Positions 46,252-56,602 are shown, counted from the first letter of the stretch. The stretch is 64,000 nucleotides of DNA from Azospirillum oryzae (GCF_008364795.1 NZ_VTTM01000001.1:868001-932000), one strand, 5' to 3'. Made by a program: numbers and translations. Notes: a model not told the origin generated them from the letters alone.

Positions 46252-48459
46252 ATGCCCGTCCCCGGGTCCGCCTCTCCGCCGCTGCCCCGCTCCACCGCCG
46301 GTCTGGCGCAGGCGCTGCGTGGCCGTTTGGGGTCGGTGCGCTTCCTGATGACCGCCTCCGGCCTCGCCTTCATCCTCGTGGTCAACGCGCTGATCGGCTA
46401 TGGCATGCTGCTGGGCCGGCGCGAGGCGCTGGATGCGGGGGAACGCGCCACCCGCGATCTTGCCCGCATGCTGGAATCGCAGACACTGCGCACCGCCTTT
46501 TCGGTCGACCAACTGCTGCGCGATCTCGCCTTCGCGCTCGATACGCTTCCGGACGGCACCCGGCGCGGCAGCCCGGCCATCCACGACCATCTGCGCGAGC
46601 GGCGCGATTCCTTCGCGGAACTGGCCGATCTGGTGGTGGTCGGCGCCGACGGCCTCGCCCTGCACCATTCGGCCGAGGCGCCTTTGCCGACGGTCACACT
46701 GTCGGACCGCGCCTATTTCGCCGGGCCGCGCGACGGCGCCGGACAGGGGCTGCATGTCGGCGCCCCCATCGCCAGCCGGGTGAGGACCGGGACGCGGATC
46801 ATCCCCTTCAGCCGGCGCTGGACGGATCGCAACGGCGGCTTCCGCGGCGCACTGGTCGCCATGGTCGACCCGAACCGGCTGGCGGCGACGCTGGAATCGC
46901 GGGACATCGACCGCAAGGGCAGCGTGATCCTGGCGCTGGCGGACGGTACGGTCCTGCTGGACCGGCCGCCGGGCCACGATGCGCCGGCCCGGGTGACCGA
47001 CTGGCCGGCCGTCTGGCAGGCGTTGGCGGCGCATGACGAGGCCACCATCCGCGACGTCATGCCGGGTTCAGACGCCGCCGGTCCGCAGCCCGGGGTCGAC
47101 AGCCTGGTCAGCGTGCGGCGGGTGCAGGGCTATCCCTTCGTCATCGTGGCGACGTTGCCGGTGGGGGCGGCGCTGGCCGAATGGCGGCGCGACACGGCGG
47201 CCTGGACCGCCATCGGCACGGTCATGACCATCGCCATCGCCCTGCTGACCGCCTTCGTCGTCCGCCAGCATGCCCGGCGGGAGGAGGATCAGGCCCGGCT
47301 GGCCCGCGCCTCGCGCCGGATCCGCGGCATCCTCGATTCCATGCTGGATGCGGTGGTGACCTTCGACAGCGCCGGGCGCATCGTCACCTTCAACCGGGCG
47401 GCCGAGATGATGTTCGGCGTTCCGGAGCGCGAGATGATCGGCCAGCCGATCGAGGCGCTGATCCCCGACGCCCGCGGCGGCGCCAACGACCGCGACCTGA
47501 CCGCGCTGCGCCGCGACGGCCATGCCTTTCCGGTCGGCTTCACCGTCAGCGATTTGCGGTTGGGCGGCAGCCCCTGCGCCGCGGCCTCCTACCCGGCCTC
47601 CGTCGGCGCGCTGCGTCCGGACGAACCGCGCATCTACGTCGGCGTCATCCGCGACATGACCCGCCGCAAACAGCAGGAGGCGGAACTGATCGCCTCCAAG
47701 ACGCAGGCGGAACTGGGAAACCGGGCGAAGAGCGAGTTCCTCGCCAACATGAGCCACGAGCTGCGCACCCCGCTGAACGCCATCATCGGCTTCGCCGAGG
47801 TGTTGGACAGCGAGTTCTTCGGCGCGGTCAACGAGCGGCAGAAGTCCTGCATCGCCGACATCCACGACAGCGGCCGGCATCTGCTCGACATCGTCAACGC
47901 CGTGCTTGACATGTCGAAGCTGGAATCCGGCCAGTTCGAGCTGTGCGAGGAGGCGGTCGAGGCGCATGAGGCGGTCGGGCAATGCCTGATGATGGTGCGT
48001 GACCGCGCCGCCGCCGGCGGGGTCGCCATCCACAACGAGGTGACGGCCGCCGTCGCAACCCTGTGGGTCGACCGCCGGGCCTTCAAGCAGGTGATCCTGA
48101 ACCTGCTGTCCAACGCCGTGAAGTTCACGCCCGGCGGCGGAAGCATCACCATCACCGCCGGTCTGGACGGGGACGGCGGCTTCGCGTTGACGGTGGCCGA
48201 CACCGGGATCGGCATCCCGCACGACTTCATGGCCGACCTGTTCCAGCCCTTCCGTCAGGCGGAGAATGCCGCGAACCGCAGGTACGAGGGCACCGGGCTG
48301 GGCCTGTCGATCTCGAAGAACTTCATCGACCTGCATGGCGGAACGCTGACCTGCCGTAGCGCGCCGGGGGCCGGGACCGCGATGACGGTTTGGCTGCCGG
48401 CGGAACGGGTGATCGATCGCGCGATCAAGATGGACAGCCACGCCGCGCCTGCGGCCTGA
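46252..48459 (+). CDS. Membrane sensor histidine kinase with Cache-like and PAS domains
   Basis: The 735-aa kinase has one membrane span near 32-55 and a periplasmic Cache-like sensor region (about 60-310; LSDRAYFAGPRDG and GSVILALADGTVLLDRPP are typical). A second span lies near 320-340. A PAS domain (about 360-470) precedes HisKA with the phospho-acceptor in FLANMSHELRTPLNA (about 503) and HATPase_c (NLLSNAVKFTPGGG, VADTGIGIP, YEGTGLGLSI). There is no receiver domain, and no response regulator gene adjoins it. It is transcribed alone, divergent from zapE across a 279-bp gap in which no gene was seen. Confidence 0.92.
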   Translation: MPVPGSASPPLPRSTAGLAQALRGRLGSVRFLMTASGLAFILVVNALIGYGMLLGRREALDAGERATRDLARMLESQTLRTAFSVDQLLRDLAFALDTLPDGTRRGSPAIHDHLRERRDSFAELADLVVVGADGLALHHSAEAPLPTVTLSDRAYFAGPRDGAGQGLHVGAPIASRVRTGTRIIPFSRRWTDRNGGFRGALVAMVDPNRLAATLESRDIDRKGSVILALADGTVLLDRPPGHDAPARVTDWPAVWQALAAHDEATIRDVMPGSDAAGPQPGVDSLVSVRRVQGYPFVIVATLPVGAALAEWRRDTAAWTAIGTVMTIAIALLTAFVVRQHARREEDQARLARASRRIRGILDSMLDAVVTFDSAGRIVTFNRAAEMMFGVPEREMIGQPIEALIPDARGGANDRDLTALRRDGHAFPVGFTVSDLRLGGSPCAAASYPASVGALRPDEPRIYVGVIRDMTRRKQQEAELIASKTQAELGNRAKSEFLANMSHELRTPLNAIIGFAEVLDSEFFGAVNERQKSCIADIHDSGRHLLDIVNAVLDMSKLESGQFELCEEAVEAHEAVGQCLMMVRDRAAAGGVAIHNEVTAAVATLWVDRRAFKQVILNLLSNAVKFTPGGGSITITAGLDGDGGFALTVADTGIGIPHDFMADLFQPFRQAENAANRRYEGTGLGLSISKNFIDLHGGTLTCRSAPGAGTAMTVWLPAERVIDRAIKMDSHAAPAA

Positions 48460-48515
48460 GACCGCCTGGACGCACGCGGCCGGAGGCCGCTCTCAGCAAG
48501 TACGACAGAGGCAGA

Positions 48516-49376
48516 TCAGCGAATGCGCGTCGCGGTGAAACGGCGGGGCGGGTTGACGAAATCGTCCTGGGCGGCGATCAGTTGAAGCTCCCGCGTGCCC
48601 ATGCGCTTGGTCGTCTCGAAGATGGCGAAGATCGCCGCCGCCGCCTTTTCCAGCGCGTCGGCTGGGTCGAAGGCGGTCAGGTAATGGGCGAGGAACAGCG
48701 CCGCCACCGCGTCGCCCGACCCGTTGGGCGGCGGATCGAAGGTCAGGCGCGGCGTGGATACCAGCCAGGAGCCGTCGGCGCCGTCCGCCAGCATCTCGAT
48801 GCTGTCGGGATCGGCATCGCTGCGGGTCAGGCTGGTGACCAGGACCAGCCGCGGCCCGCGCGCGCGCAGCGCAGCGGTGGCGCCTAGCGCGTCGTCCAGC
48901 GTCTCCACCTTGCGGTCGGTCAGATATTCCAATTCGAACTGGTTCGGCGTCATCAGGTCGGCGGCGGGCACCGCATGGTCGCGGATGAATTCCGGCAGGC
49001 CGGGCCGCACGAAGAAGCCGCGCCCGACATCGCCCATCACCGGGTCGCAGCAATAGATCGCATTCGGATTGGCGCCCTTCACCCGCGCCGCGGTCTCCAC
49101 GATCACCTGCCCCAGTTCGACGGCGCCCATATAGCCGGACAGCACCGCGTCCTGAGCCGGCAGCACGCCGCGGGCGGCGATGCCGTCGACGATGTCGGCG
49201 ATATGCTCCGCCGTGAAGACCTGCCCGGTCCAGGCGCCATAGCCGGTGTGGTTGGAGAACTGGACGGTGTTCACCGCCGTGGCGTCGATCCCCAGCCGCT
49301 GCAGCGGAAACACCGCGGCCCGGTTGCCGACATAGCCATAGGCGACGTGCGATTGGATGGTGAGGACGCTTTTCAT
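48516..49376 (-). CDS. pdxY: Pyridoxal kinase
   Basis: The 286-aa enzyme phosphorylates pyridoxal to pyridoxal 5'-phosphate. It matches Pdx[22 protein letters not shown] at the N-terminus, [25 protein letters not shown] and the ribokinase-type [15 protein letters not shown] with the catalytic aspartate. The ATG at 49376 starts the conserved [15 protein letters not shown]-rich hairpin lies between its end and the convergent kinase gene. Confidence 0.95.
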   Translation of the reverse strand: MKSVLTIQSHVAYGYVGNRAAVFPLQRLGIDATAVNTVQFSNHTGYGAWTGQVFTAEHIADIVDGIAARGVLPAQDAVLSGYMGAVELGQVIVETAARVKGANPNAIYCCDPVMGDVGRGFFVRPGLPEFIRDHAVPAADLMTPNQFELEYLTDRKVETLDDALGATAALRARGPRLVLVTSLTRSDADPDSIEMLADGADGSWLVSTPRLTFDPPPNGSGDAVAALFLAHYLTAFDPADALEKAAAAIFAIFETTKRMGTRELQLIAAQDDFVNPPRRFTATRIR

Positions 49377-49579
49377 GGGGAGAAGCCTAAGCGACGGTCC
49401 GCCGGGCGTAAAGCCGCCGACTCCGGGACGATGGCCGGGGCTTGCGGCATGGCTGCCATGCGCCTGCCCATGCGCCGGTCCGCTCGGACGCGCCACTGTG
49501 ACGGCCTGGCCCATGGACAGGGCGGCGCCCCGCGGCTAAAGCTGCCGTCTCCAACCATCCGCATTTCCGGGAAACCGCC

Positions 49580-50461
49580 ATGGCCACGACCGTCCGCCCC
49601 CGCCGCAGCGTGCTCTACATGCCGGGTTCGAACGCCCGTGCCCTGGAGAAGGGGCGCAGCCTGCCCGCCGATGGGTTGATCCTCGACCTGGAGGATGCGG
49701 TCGCCCCCGACGCCAAGGCGATGGCGCGCGACACCATCGCGACCGCGCTGTCGGCCGGCGGCTATGGCGGGCGGGAATTGATCGTCCGCGTCAACGGGCT
49801 GAACACCCCCTGGGGCTATGACGATCTGTGCATGGCAGCGGCCAGCGGCGCCGATGCCGTGCTGCTGCCGAAGGTGGAGAGTGCCGACGCGGTGCGGCAG
49901 GCCGAAGCGGTGCTGCGCGCCGCCGGCGCGCCGGCCGGCCAGACGATCTGGTGCATGATGGAGACGCCGCTGGGCATCCTGAACGCCAAGGAGATCGCCG
50001 GGGCCTCCCCCGCCGTCGGCGCGCTGGTGCTCGGGACCTCCGACCTCGCCAAGGACCTGCACGCCGCCCACACGGCGCAGCGGCTGCCGATGATCACCAG
50101 CCTGGGGCTCTGCCTGCTGGCGGCACGGGCCTATGGGCTGGCGGTGCTGGACGGCGTGCATCTGGACCTGAACGACGACGAGGGCTTCGCCGCCTCCTGC
50201 CGGCAGGGTCGCGAATTGGGCTTCGACGGCAAGACGCTGATCCATCCGAAGACGATCGCCGCCTGCAATGCCGCCTTCGCCCCGGATGCCGAGGAGATCG
50301 CCCAGGCCCACCGCATCATCGCCGCCCATGCGGAGGCAGCCGCCGCCGGCAAGGGCGTGGTGCTGGTCGACGGCAAACTGGTGGAGAACCTGCATGTCGA
50401 GAACGCCCGCCGGCTGGTGACTCTGGCCGAAGCCATCGCCAAGCTGCAAGCTCCGGGGTGA
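49580..50461 (+). CDS. CitE-like HpcH/HpaI aldolase family protein
   Basis: The 293-aa TIM barrel has RRSVLYMPGSNARALEKG at the N-terminus, the metal/substrate-binding LDLEDAVAP, LPKVESADAV, METPLGILNA and the C-terminal GFDGKTLIHPKTI. This is the pattern of CitE-like proteins, a set that includes malyl-CoA/citramalyl-CoA lyases and (3S)-malyl-CoA thioesterases. The stand-alone position without citrate lyase subunits argues against a citrate lyase beta subunit. The precise acyl-CoA substrate cannot be read from sequence. The 203-bp gap to pdxY presumably holds promoters for both. Confidence 0.88.
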   Translation: MATTVRPRRSVLYMPGSNARALEKGRSLPADGLILDLEDAVAPDAKAMARDTIATALSAGGYGGRELIVRVNGLNTPWGYDDLCMAAASGADAVLLPKVESADAVRQAEAVLRAAGAPAGQTIWCMMETPLGILNAKEIAGASPAVGALVLGTSDLAKDLHAAHTAQRLPMITSLGLCLLAARAYGLAVLDGVHLDLNDDEGFAASCRQGRELGFDGKTLIHPKTIAACNAAFAPDAEEIAQAHRIIAAHAEAAAAGKGVVLVDGKLVENLHVENARRLVTLAEAIAKLQAPG

Positions 50462-50554
50462 CCAGCGGGGTGGGCAACAGCCGCGCCAAGACCGTTCCCA
50501 AAACGAAATGATCGCCGCACCGACAATTCCGGTTGCAGAAATTATCGGTGATTT

Positions 50555-50580
50555 GGAACCAACCCCCCGGCTGTCCGGTT
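50555..50580 (+). promoter_or_regulatory. Putative EcfG promoter of the KGG stress gene
   Basis: GGAAC at 50555-50559 and GGTT at 50577-50580 are 17 bases apart, close to the EcfG pattern. The ATG of the stress gene is 34 bases downstream. Confidence 0.55.
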
Positions 50581-50613
50581 GTCGAATCAACAAGGCACAG
50601 TCGGAGGTTGGTT

Positions 50614-50904
50614 ATGGCCTCGAAAGAGAGCAATCGTACGTCGGGCCGCGGCTTCGCGTCGATGGACCCTGATCGGCAACGCCAAATTGCCAGCAAGGGC
50701 GGCGAAAGCGTACCGGCCGACAAACGCAGCTTTTCAAAGAACCCGGAACTCGCGGCGGAAGCCGGGCGCAAGGGCGGGCGTAGCGTGCCCGCCTCCTCGC
50801 GCAGCTTCTCCAAGAACCCCTCGCTGGCGGCGGAAGCCGGCCGCAAGGGTGGACAGGCGAGCCATGGCGGGCGGTCTGCCGACCGGCCGGCAGGCGGCGA
50901 CTGA
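50614..50904 (+). CDS. KGG-motif general stress protein
   Basis: The 96-aa hydrophilic protein contains three copies of a short Gly-rich repeat (RQIASKGGESVPADKRSFSKNPELA, AEAGRKGGRSVPASSRSFSKNPSLA, AEAGRKGGQASHGG), typical of KGG/GsiB-like stress proteins related to plant LEA-type hydrophilins. It is likely disordered and cytoplasmic. The ATG at 50614 has TCGGAGG seven bases upstream. It is monocistronic, followed by a strong terminator. Confidence 0.9.
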   Translation: MASKESNRTSGRGFASMDPDRQRQIASKGGESVPADKRSFSKNPELAAEAGRKGGRSVPASSRSFSKNPSLAAEAGRKGGQASHGGRSADRPAGGD

Positions 50905-50951
50905 CGCGGCGACCGACCGGGGCGATTGAAACGCTATGGATCGTGCAGACG

Positions 50952-50985
50952 AAAAAGCCCCCGTCCTTGCGGACGGGGGCTTTTT
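50952..50985. terminator. Perfect 15-bp bidirectional terminator
   Basis: The stem AAAAAGCCCCCGTCC pairs with its complement around TTGC, with A/T runs on both sides. It separates the convergent stress gene and leuB. Confidence 0.95.
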
Positions 50986-51009
50986 ACCAAGGCACTGCCG
51001 ATTGGGCGA

Positions 51010-52125
51010 TCAGGACGCGAGCTTGTCCAACTCGCGCAGGATCGAATCGCCCATGACGGTGGTGGAGCAGCGCGCCATGCCCGGGGCCATGATGTCGGCC
51101 GTGCGCATGCCGCCGCCCAGCACGTTCTGGATGGACCGTTCGATCAGCTTGGCGTCCTCGTCCAGGTTGAACGAGTAGCGCAGGCACATCGCGAAGGACA
51201 GCAGCGTCGCACAGGGGTTGGCGAGATCGCGGCCGGCGATGTCCGGGGCGGAGCCGTGCACCGGCTCGTACAGGGCCTTGCGGTGGCCGTTGGCATCCGG
51301 AGCACCCAGCGAGGCCGACGGCAGCATGCCGAGCGAGCCGGTCATCATCGCCGCCTCGTCCGACAGGATGTCGCCGAATAGGTTGTCGGTGACGATGACG
51401 TCGAACTGCTTGGGGTTCTTCAGCAGCTGCATGGCGCCGTTGTCGGCGTACATATGGCTCAGCTCGACGTCCTGGAACTCTTCCCCGTGCAACTTGGTCA
51501 CTTCCTGCCGCCACAGCAGGCCGGATTCCATGACGTTCGCCTTTTCCATCGAGCAGAGCTTGTTGCCGCGCTTGCGGGCCAGCTCGAACGCGACGCGGGC
51601 GACGCGGCGGATTTCCGACGTGGTGTAGACCTGGGTGTTGACGCCGCGACGCTCGCCGTTGCCGATGTCGGTGATGCCGCGCGGCTCACCGAAATAGACG
51701 CCGCCGGTCAGCTCGCGGACGATCAGGATGTCCAGCCCGCGGATGACGTCGGCCTTCAGGGTCGAGGCGTCGACCAGCGCGTCGAACACCACCGCCGGGC
51801 GCAGGTTGGCGAACAGGCCCAGTTCCTTGCGCAGGGTCAGCAGGCCGGCTTCCGGACGCTTGGTGTAGTCGCTGGGGTTGTCCCACTTCGGGCCGCCGAC
51901 GGCGCCCAGCATCACCGCGTCCACCGCCAGCGCCTCGGCCAGCGTGGCGTCGGACAGCGGAACGCCGTGGGCCTCGATGGCCGCGCCGCCGACCAGACCT
52001 TCGGACACGTCGAAGGTGATCTTGCGCTTGCGATCCATCCAGTCGATGACCCGGCGAACCTGGCGCATCACCTCCGGGCCGATACCGTCACCGGGGAGGA
52101 ACAGAAGCTTCTTATTGGCGGCCAT
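51010..52125 (-). CDS. leuB: 3-isopropylmalate dehydrogenase
   Basis: The 371-aa enzyme converts 3-isopropylmalate to 2-oxoisocaproate in leucine biosynthesis. Family marks are [11 protein letters not shown] at the N-terminus, [37 protein letters not shown], and the metal-binding and NAD site [14 protein letters not shown] with [12 protein letters not shown]. It is downstream of leuD with a 71-base gap on the same strand, as in many alphaproteobacteria. Confidence 0.97.
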   Translation of the reverse strand: MAANKKLLFLPGDGIGPEVMRQVRRVIDWMDRKRKITFDVSEGLVGGAAIEAHGVPLSDATLAEALAVDAVMLGAVGGPKWDNPSDYTKRPEAGLLTLRKELGLFANLRPAVVFDALVDASTLKADVIRGLDILIVRELTGGVYFGEPRGITDIGNGERRGVNTQVYTTSEIRRVARVAFELARKRGNKLCSMEKANVMESGLLWRQEVTKLHGEEFQDVELSHMYADNGAMQLLKNPKQFDVIVTDNLFGDILSDEAAMMTGSLGMLPSASLGAPDANGHRKALYEPVHGSAPDIAGRDLANPCATLLSFAMCLRYSFNLDEDAKLIERSIQNVLGGGMRTADIMAPGMARCSTTVMGDSILRELDKLAS

Positions 52126-52196
52126 GGCGGGCGCACTCCCAAATATCAGACGTCAAGAAGACAGAAGTTGAGGAGATCGGGTGAGGATGGGGGCGG

Positions 52197-52808
52197 TCAG
52201 CCCCACATCCACGGCTGGCCGGCGCGCTGCTTGCCCTCGTACCCGTCGATATGGGCCGCCTGCTGCAGCGTCAGGCCGATATCGTCCAGGCCGTTCAGCA
52301 GGCAATGCTTGCGGAACGGGTCCAGCTCGAAGGAGATGGTGCCGCCGTCCGGGCCGGTGATGGTCTGCTTCTCAAGGTCGACCGAGATGACGGCGTTCGA
52401 CCCGCGCGACGCGTCGTCGAGCAGCAGGTCGACCTGCTCCTTCGGCAACTTGATCGGCAGGATGCCGTTCTTGAAACAGTTGTTGTAGAAGATGTCGGCG
52501 AAGCTGGGGGCGATGATGCAGCGGATGCCGAAGTCGGCCAGCGCCCACGGCGCATGCTCACGCGAGGAGCCGCAGCCGAAATTGTCGCCGGAAACCAGGA
52601 TGCTGGCCTTGCGGTAGGCCGGCTTGTTCAGGACGAAGTCCGGGATCTCCTGCCCGTCGGGGGTGTAACGCATCTCGTCGAACAGATGCTTGCCAAGCCC
52701 CGTCCGCTTGATGGTCTTCAGGAACTGCTTCGGGATGATCATATCGGTATCGACATTGATCATCGGCAGCGGCGCCGCAACGCCGGTGAGAACCGTGAAC
52801 TTTTCCAT
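52197..52808 (-). CDS. leuD: 3-isopropylmalate dehydratase small subunit
   Basis: The 203-aa swivel domain subunit partners LeuC (not in window) to isomerise 2- to 3-isopropylmalate. The conserved [30 protein letters not shown] and [17 protein letters not shown] segments are present. The ATG at 52808 starts the normal N-terminus [15 protein letters not shown]. The 295-bp region upstream holds repeated TGTTGCGC words (52949 and 52961) but no gene was seen. Confidence 0.96.
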   Translation of the reverse strand: MEKFTVLTGVAAPLPMINVDTDMIIPKQFLKTIKRTGLGKHLFDEMRYTPDGQEIPDFVLNKPAYRKASILVSGDNFGCGSSREHAPWALADFGIRCIIAPSFADIFYNNCFKNGILPIKLPKEQVDLLLDDASRGSNAVISVDLEKQTITGPDGGTISFELDPFRKHCLLNGLDDIGLTLQQAAHIDGYEGKQRAGQPWMWG

Positions 52809-53103
52809 CGCCAGAAATCCTGTCGCGCAAGAAGGCGCAAGCGTGCGCATGCAGAGCGTGGTGAATAGCAGACCGAACAAGCCATTGCCAGAGGAAGCTT
52901 GCCCTTTTCCCGGCACGCAATGAGCGAACAGGCATGCGCGAATGCACTGTTGCGCATCTTTGTTGCGCGAATGGCCGGGGATCGTCCCGGTCCGGCCCGA
53001 TTGCCGGCCCCGAAACGCAGCGCCGGAACCGGCATTCCCCTTGCGGAGAGCGCGACCGCCACCTAAGGACAATACCGCGCAACAGCAAGGTTGTCCCGTT
53101 CCG

Positions 53104-54774
53104 ATGCCGATAGCCGCCTCCCGCGAAGTCCGCCCGTCAGACCGCCCGTCGGATGGCCCACCGGATCGCCGTTCCCGCCTGATCGGCATCGCCTTCCTTC
53201 TGCTGGCCCCGCCGGCCTATGGTCTGCTGACGCTGGCCTTCGGTATGGACGCGAACTGGGACCTGCGGAATTACCATTGGTACAACGGCTATGCGATGCT
53301 GACCGGGCGGATCGGACGCGATCTGCTCGTGGCGCAGATGCCGAGCTTCTACAGCCCCTTTCTCGACGTGCCTTTCTATTGGCTGGCCACCCACATGCCG
53401 GCGCGGGCGGCCGGCTTCCTGTGGGGGACGCTGCAGGGGATCAACCTGTCGCTGCTTTATCTGCTGGCATCATTTTGCCTGCGGAACGTTCCGGCAATGA
53501 AACGGACGTTGGTTGCCGTTGCGCTGGCGGTGATGGGCGGTCTTGGCGGCGGGACGCTGGGGCTGATCGGCACCACCTTTCAGGACAATGTGGTCAGCCT
53601 GGGCGTTCTGGGGGCGGCGGCGGTGGTCGCCGGCAGCCTGCCCGGCATCCTGGACGGACGACCGCTGCCCAGCTTCGCGCGGGTCGCGGCGGCCGGTCTG
53701 CTGGCCGGCGCGGCGATGGGGCTGAAGAATCCGACGGTGATCTATGCGGTCGGACTGTGCCTGGGCTTCCTGGTCCTGCCCGCCCGGCCGTGGCGGCGGC
53801 TGTGGCTGGCCTTCTTCTTCGGCATCGGCGTGCTGGTGGGACTGGCGCTGGGCGGCGGCCTGTGGATGGCGCATCTGTGGCACGATTACGGGAACCCGGT
53901 CTTCCCGCACATGAACCACATCTTCAAGTCACCCTTCGCCGCCATCTCCGACTACGTCAATGTCAGCTTCTTCCCGCCCGGCCTGTGGCAGCGGCTGTTC
54001 TTCCCCTTCGTCTTCACCGTCCACCCCCTGACGGTGGGCGAGGTGCCGTGGTTCGACCTGCGGGTGCTGGCGCTGTTCGTTCTGGTCCCGGTCGGATTCG
54101 TCTGCGCGGTTGCCGGCCGGTCGATGGGGAAGCGGAACGATTGGCTGACCGAGGCCCCGGCGACGCGGTTCCTGCTGACGGCACTGAGCGTCACCTACGC
54201 GCTGTGGGTGGTGATGTTCTGCATCTACCGCTATCTGGTGCCGCTGGAGATGCTGGCGCCGCTGGGGTTGGTGATGGCGGTCGGGCTGCTGCCGCTGGCG
54301 CGCCGGCTGCGCATCGGGCTTACGGTGGCGCTGCTGGCGGTTGTCCAGTTGACCGTGCAGCCGGCCGATTGGGGGCGGGTCGCCTGGGCGGATCAGTGGG
54401 TCAAGGCGGAGGTGCCGCCCATCGAGGATGCGGACGACACCATGGTGCTGATGGCCGGCTATTGGGCCATCTCGCACGTCATCCCGTCCTTCCCGCCGCG
54501 CGTCACCTTCGTGCGCATCCAGTCAAACTTCCTGCAGCCGGATTCGGTCGGCAACGGCTATCTCGCCATCTTGAAGGATAAGGTGGCGTCCCACCGCGGC
54601 CCCTTCCTGATGCTGAGCACCATCCCCGACACGGCCGGCGCGGCGAAGGCGGCAGAGCTGCTCGGCCTGCGGCTCGACCCGCAACGCTGCCGGCCGATTC
54701 CCAACAATCTGGGCGAGACGCTGAACCTCTGCGCTGTTGACCGGGCGGACGGCAATCGGGAGACAGTGGAATAA
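53104..54774 (+). CDS. Polytopic GT-C-like glycosyltransferase, unassigned
   Basis: The 556-aa protein has roughly ten membrane spans (for example [64 protein letters not shown]). A first periplasmic loop carries [18 protein letters not shown], of the sort that holds the acidic active-site motif of lipid-linked-sugar GT-C enzymes. The C-terminal 120 residues are soluble and periplasmic. The next two genes encode a dolichyl-phosphate-mannose-synthase-like GT2 and a GtrA protein, which supports a lipid-carrier glycosylation role. The exact acceptor is unknown. Confidence 0.7.
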   Translation: MPIAASREVRPSDRPSDGPPDRRSRLIGIAFLLLAPPAYGLLTLAFGMDANWDLRNYHWYNGYAMLTGRIGRDLLVAQMPSFYSPFLDVPFYWLATHMPARAAGFLWGTLQGINLSLLYLLASFCLRNVPAMKRTLVAVALAVMGGLGGGTLGLIGTTFQDNVVSLGVLGAAAVVAGSLPGILDGRPLPSFARVAAAGLLAGAAMGLKNPTVIYAVGLCLGFLVLPARPWRRLWLAFFFGIGVLVGLALGGGLWMAHLWHDYGNPVFPHMNHIFKSPFAAISDYVNVSFFPPGLWQRLFFPFVFTVHPLTVGEVPWFDLRVLALFVLVPVGFVCAVAGRSMGKRNDWLTEAPATRFLLTALSVTYALWVVMFCIYRYLVPLEMLAPLGLVMAVGLLPLARRLRIGLTVALLAVVQLTVQPADWGRVAWADQWVKAEVPPIEDADDTMVLMAGYWAISHVIPSFPPRVTFVRIQSNFLQPDSVGNGYLAILKDKVASHRGPFLMLSTIPDTAGAAKAAELLGLRLDPQRCRPIPNNLGETLNLCAVDRADGNRETVE

Positions 54775-54844
54775 TCGGCGGGTTTGTGCTGTTTATCGCC
54801 GCTGACAGCCGTGCCTGTCCCGTCCCCAGCCAGAAGCCAGCGCC

Positions 54845-55903
54845 ATGACCGTATCGACCCTCGACCGCCCTGCCGACCGCCCCGCCTCCACCCCGGCCGC
54901 CGATGCTTCCGGAACGCCGGCGGCGGCCGTGCAGGCCGGCCCGGCCCCCACCGTCGCGGTGCTGATCCCCTGCTACAACGAGGAGGCGGCGATCGGCAAG
55001 GTGGTGCAGGACTTCCGCGCGGCCCTGCCCGACGCCATCGTCTATGTCTACGACAACAACTCGAAGGACCGGACGGTGGAGGTCGCGCGCGCCGCTGGCG
55101 CCGTCGTCCGGCGCGAGCCGCTGCAGGGCAAGGGCAACGTCATGCGCCGCATGTTCGCCGACATCGAGGCGGACGTCTATGTGCTGGTCGACGGCGACGA
55201 CACCTATCATGCCCCGAGCGCCCCGGAACTGGTCAGGCGCCTGTGGGACGAGCAGCTGGACATGGTCAACGGCGCGCGGGTGACGGAGATCGTCGCCGCC
55301 TATCGCCCCGGCCACCGCTTCGGCAACCTCGTGCTGACCGGCATGGTCGCCAAGATCTTCGGCAGCCGCATCGGCGACATGCTGTCGGGCTATCGGGTGT
55401 TCTCCCGCCGCTTCGTGAAGTCCTTCCCGGCGCTGGCCAGCGGTTTCGAAACCGAAACCGAACTGACCGTCCATGCGCTGGAGCTGCGCATGCCGATCGC
55501 CGAGGTCAAAACCCCCTACAAGGACCGTCCGCCCGGATCGCACAGCAAGCTGAACACCATCCGCGACGGCATCCGCATCCTGCGCACCATCATCATCCTG
55601 GTGAAGGAGGAGCGGCCGCTGCCCTTCTTCTCCGCCGCCTTCGGGCTGCTGGCCCTGCTGTCGATGATCCTGGGCGTGCCGGTGATCGCGACCTATTTCG
55701 AAACCGGGCTGGTCCCGCGTTTCCCCACCGCCCTGCTCGCCACCGGACTGATGCTGCTGGCCTTCCTCAGCCTGACCTGCGGCCTGATCCTGGACACCGT
55801 CACCCATGGCCGCCGCGAGGCCAAGCGCATGAGCTACCTGTCGTTGCGCGCGCCGGGCAACCACCCGCCGCTGGCCGGCGTGCGCGGTGACGAGCGCCGG
55901 TGA
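54845..55903 (+). CDS. GT2 family glycosyltransferase (DPM1-like) with C-terminal membrane spans
   Basis: The 352-aa protein has a cytosolic GT-A domain (about 35-265): VAVLIPCYNEEAAIGKV, YVYDNNSKDRTVEVA, the DxD motif in VDGDDTYH, and SGYRVFSRRF. Two membrane spans follow near 270-325. These enzymes transfer a sugar from a nucleotide donor to polyprenyl phosphate. The N-terminal 30 residues are Ala/Pro-rich. Its stop overlaps the GtrA start (TGATG). Confidence 0.88.
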   Translation: MTVSTLDRPADRPASTPAADASGTPAAAVQAGPAPTVAVLIPCYNEEAAIGKVVQDFRAALPDAIVYVYDNNSKDRTVEVARAAGAVVRREPLQGKGNVMRRMFADIEADVYVLVDGDDTYHAPSAPELVRRLWDEQLDMVNGARVTEIVAAYRPGHRFGNLVLTGMVAKIFGSRIGDMLSGYRVFSRRFVKSFPALASGFETETELTVHALELRMPIAEVKTPYKDRPPGSHSKLNTIRDGIRILRTIIILVKEERPLPFFSAAFGLLALLSMILGVPVIATYFETGLVPRFPTALLATGLMLLAFLSLTCGLILDTVTHGRREAKRMSYLSLRAPGNHPPLAGVRGDERR

Positions 55904-56331
55904 TGGCATCGGTCGCAAGCCTGCTGGACAGCCGGTTCGGCCGGCTGGGGGTGCAATTCGCCAAGTTCGGCGTCGTCGGCGTCATCGGGCTGGTGGTGGA
56001 TACCATCGTGCTCTACGCCGGCCTGGCGCTGGGGCTGCAGTTCTTCGCCGCCCGCGTGCCGTCCTTCTTCGCGGCGGCGACCGCCACCTGGGCGCTGAAC
56101 CGCGCCTTCACCTTCCGTGGCGCGGCGAGCGAGCCTCTGCATCGCCAATGGGCGAAGTTCATCGCCGCCAACGCCATCGGCGGCGTGGTGAATTACGGCG
56201 TTTCGGTGGGGCTGGAATCGACCGTGCAGATGGTCGCCGAGCATCCCTTCCTGGCGGTGGCCGCCGGGTCGATCGCCGGCATGTTCTTCAACTTCGCGGC
56301 GTCGAAGCATCTGGTGTTCAAGGGAGCGTGA
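55903..56331 (+). CDS. GtrA-like membrane protein
   Basis: The 142-aa protein has four membrane spans with GtrA features: QFAKFGVVGVIGLVVDTIVLYAG at the N-terminus, SFFAAATATWALNRAFTFRG between spans 2 and 3, and FNFAASKHLVFKG at the end. GtrA proteins are thought to flip or move polyprenyl-linked sugars. The ATG at 55903 overlaps the previous stop by one base; a GTG one codon earlier is possible. It completes the glycosylation cassette. Confidence 0.9.
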   Translation: MASVASLLDSRFGRLGVQFAKFGVVGVIGLVVDTIVLYAGLALGLQFFAARVPSFFAAATATWALNRAFTFRGAASEPLHRQWAKFIAANAIGGVVNYGVSVGLESTVQMVAEHPFLAVAAGSIAGMFFNFAASKHLVFKGA

Positions 56332-56383
56332 CGGTGCGGCGGGCCTGACGGGGGCGCGAACCGGATGCCGTCAGGCGCCGGAC

Positions 56384-56599
56384 CTAACCGGCCATTTGGA
56401 CAAACGCCGACAGGTCCCTATGCCGGTTCGGATCCGCCGTCCGGTCAAATCCCAGCGCGGCGAGCGCCTCGTCGGCATGCCTCAGCGCAGCCGCCACGTC
56501 CGGATCATCCGCAGGAAGGCGGACGAGCGCTTCGCGAAAATACAGCCATTCCTGCGCGTCGGCGAAGGGATTCGGCTCTTCGATCAAATACCGAGGCAT
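56384..56599 (-). CDS. Small acidic protein paired with JAB-like gene
   Basis: The 71-aa acidic, helical protein (MPRYLIEEPNPFADAQEWLYFREALVRLP...) has no signal or known domain. It starts three bases after the stop of the JAB-like gene, so the two are one operon. Its size and acidity resemble immunity or chaperone partners, which is only an inference. Confidence 0.65.
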   Translation of the reverse strand: MPRYLIEEPNPFADAQEWLYFREALVRLPADDPDVAAALRHADEALAALGFDRTADPNRHRDLSAFVQMAG

Positions 56600-56602
56600 G
56601 GG

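Noticed and set aside
49580-50461. Citrate lyase beta subunit
   Set aside because: No alpha, gamma or accessory citrate lyase genes are nearby; the stand-alone CitE-like class fits better.
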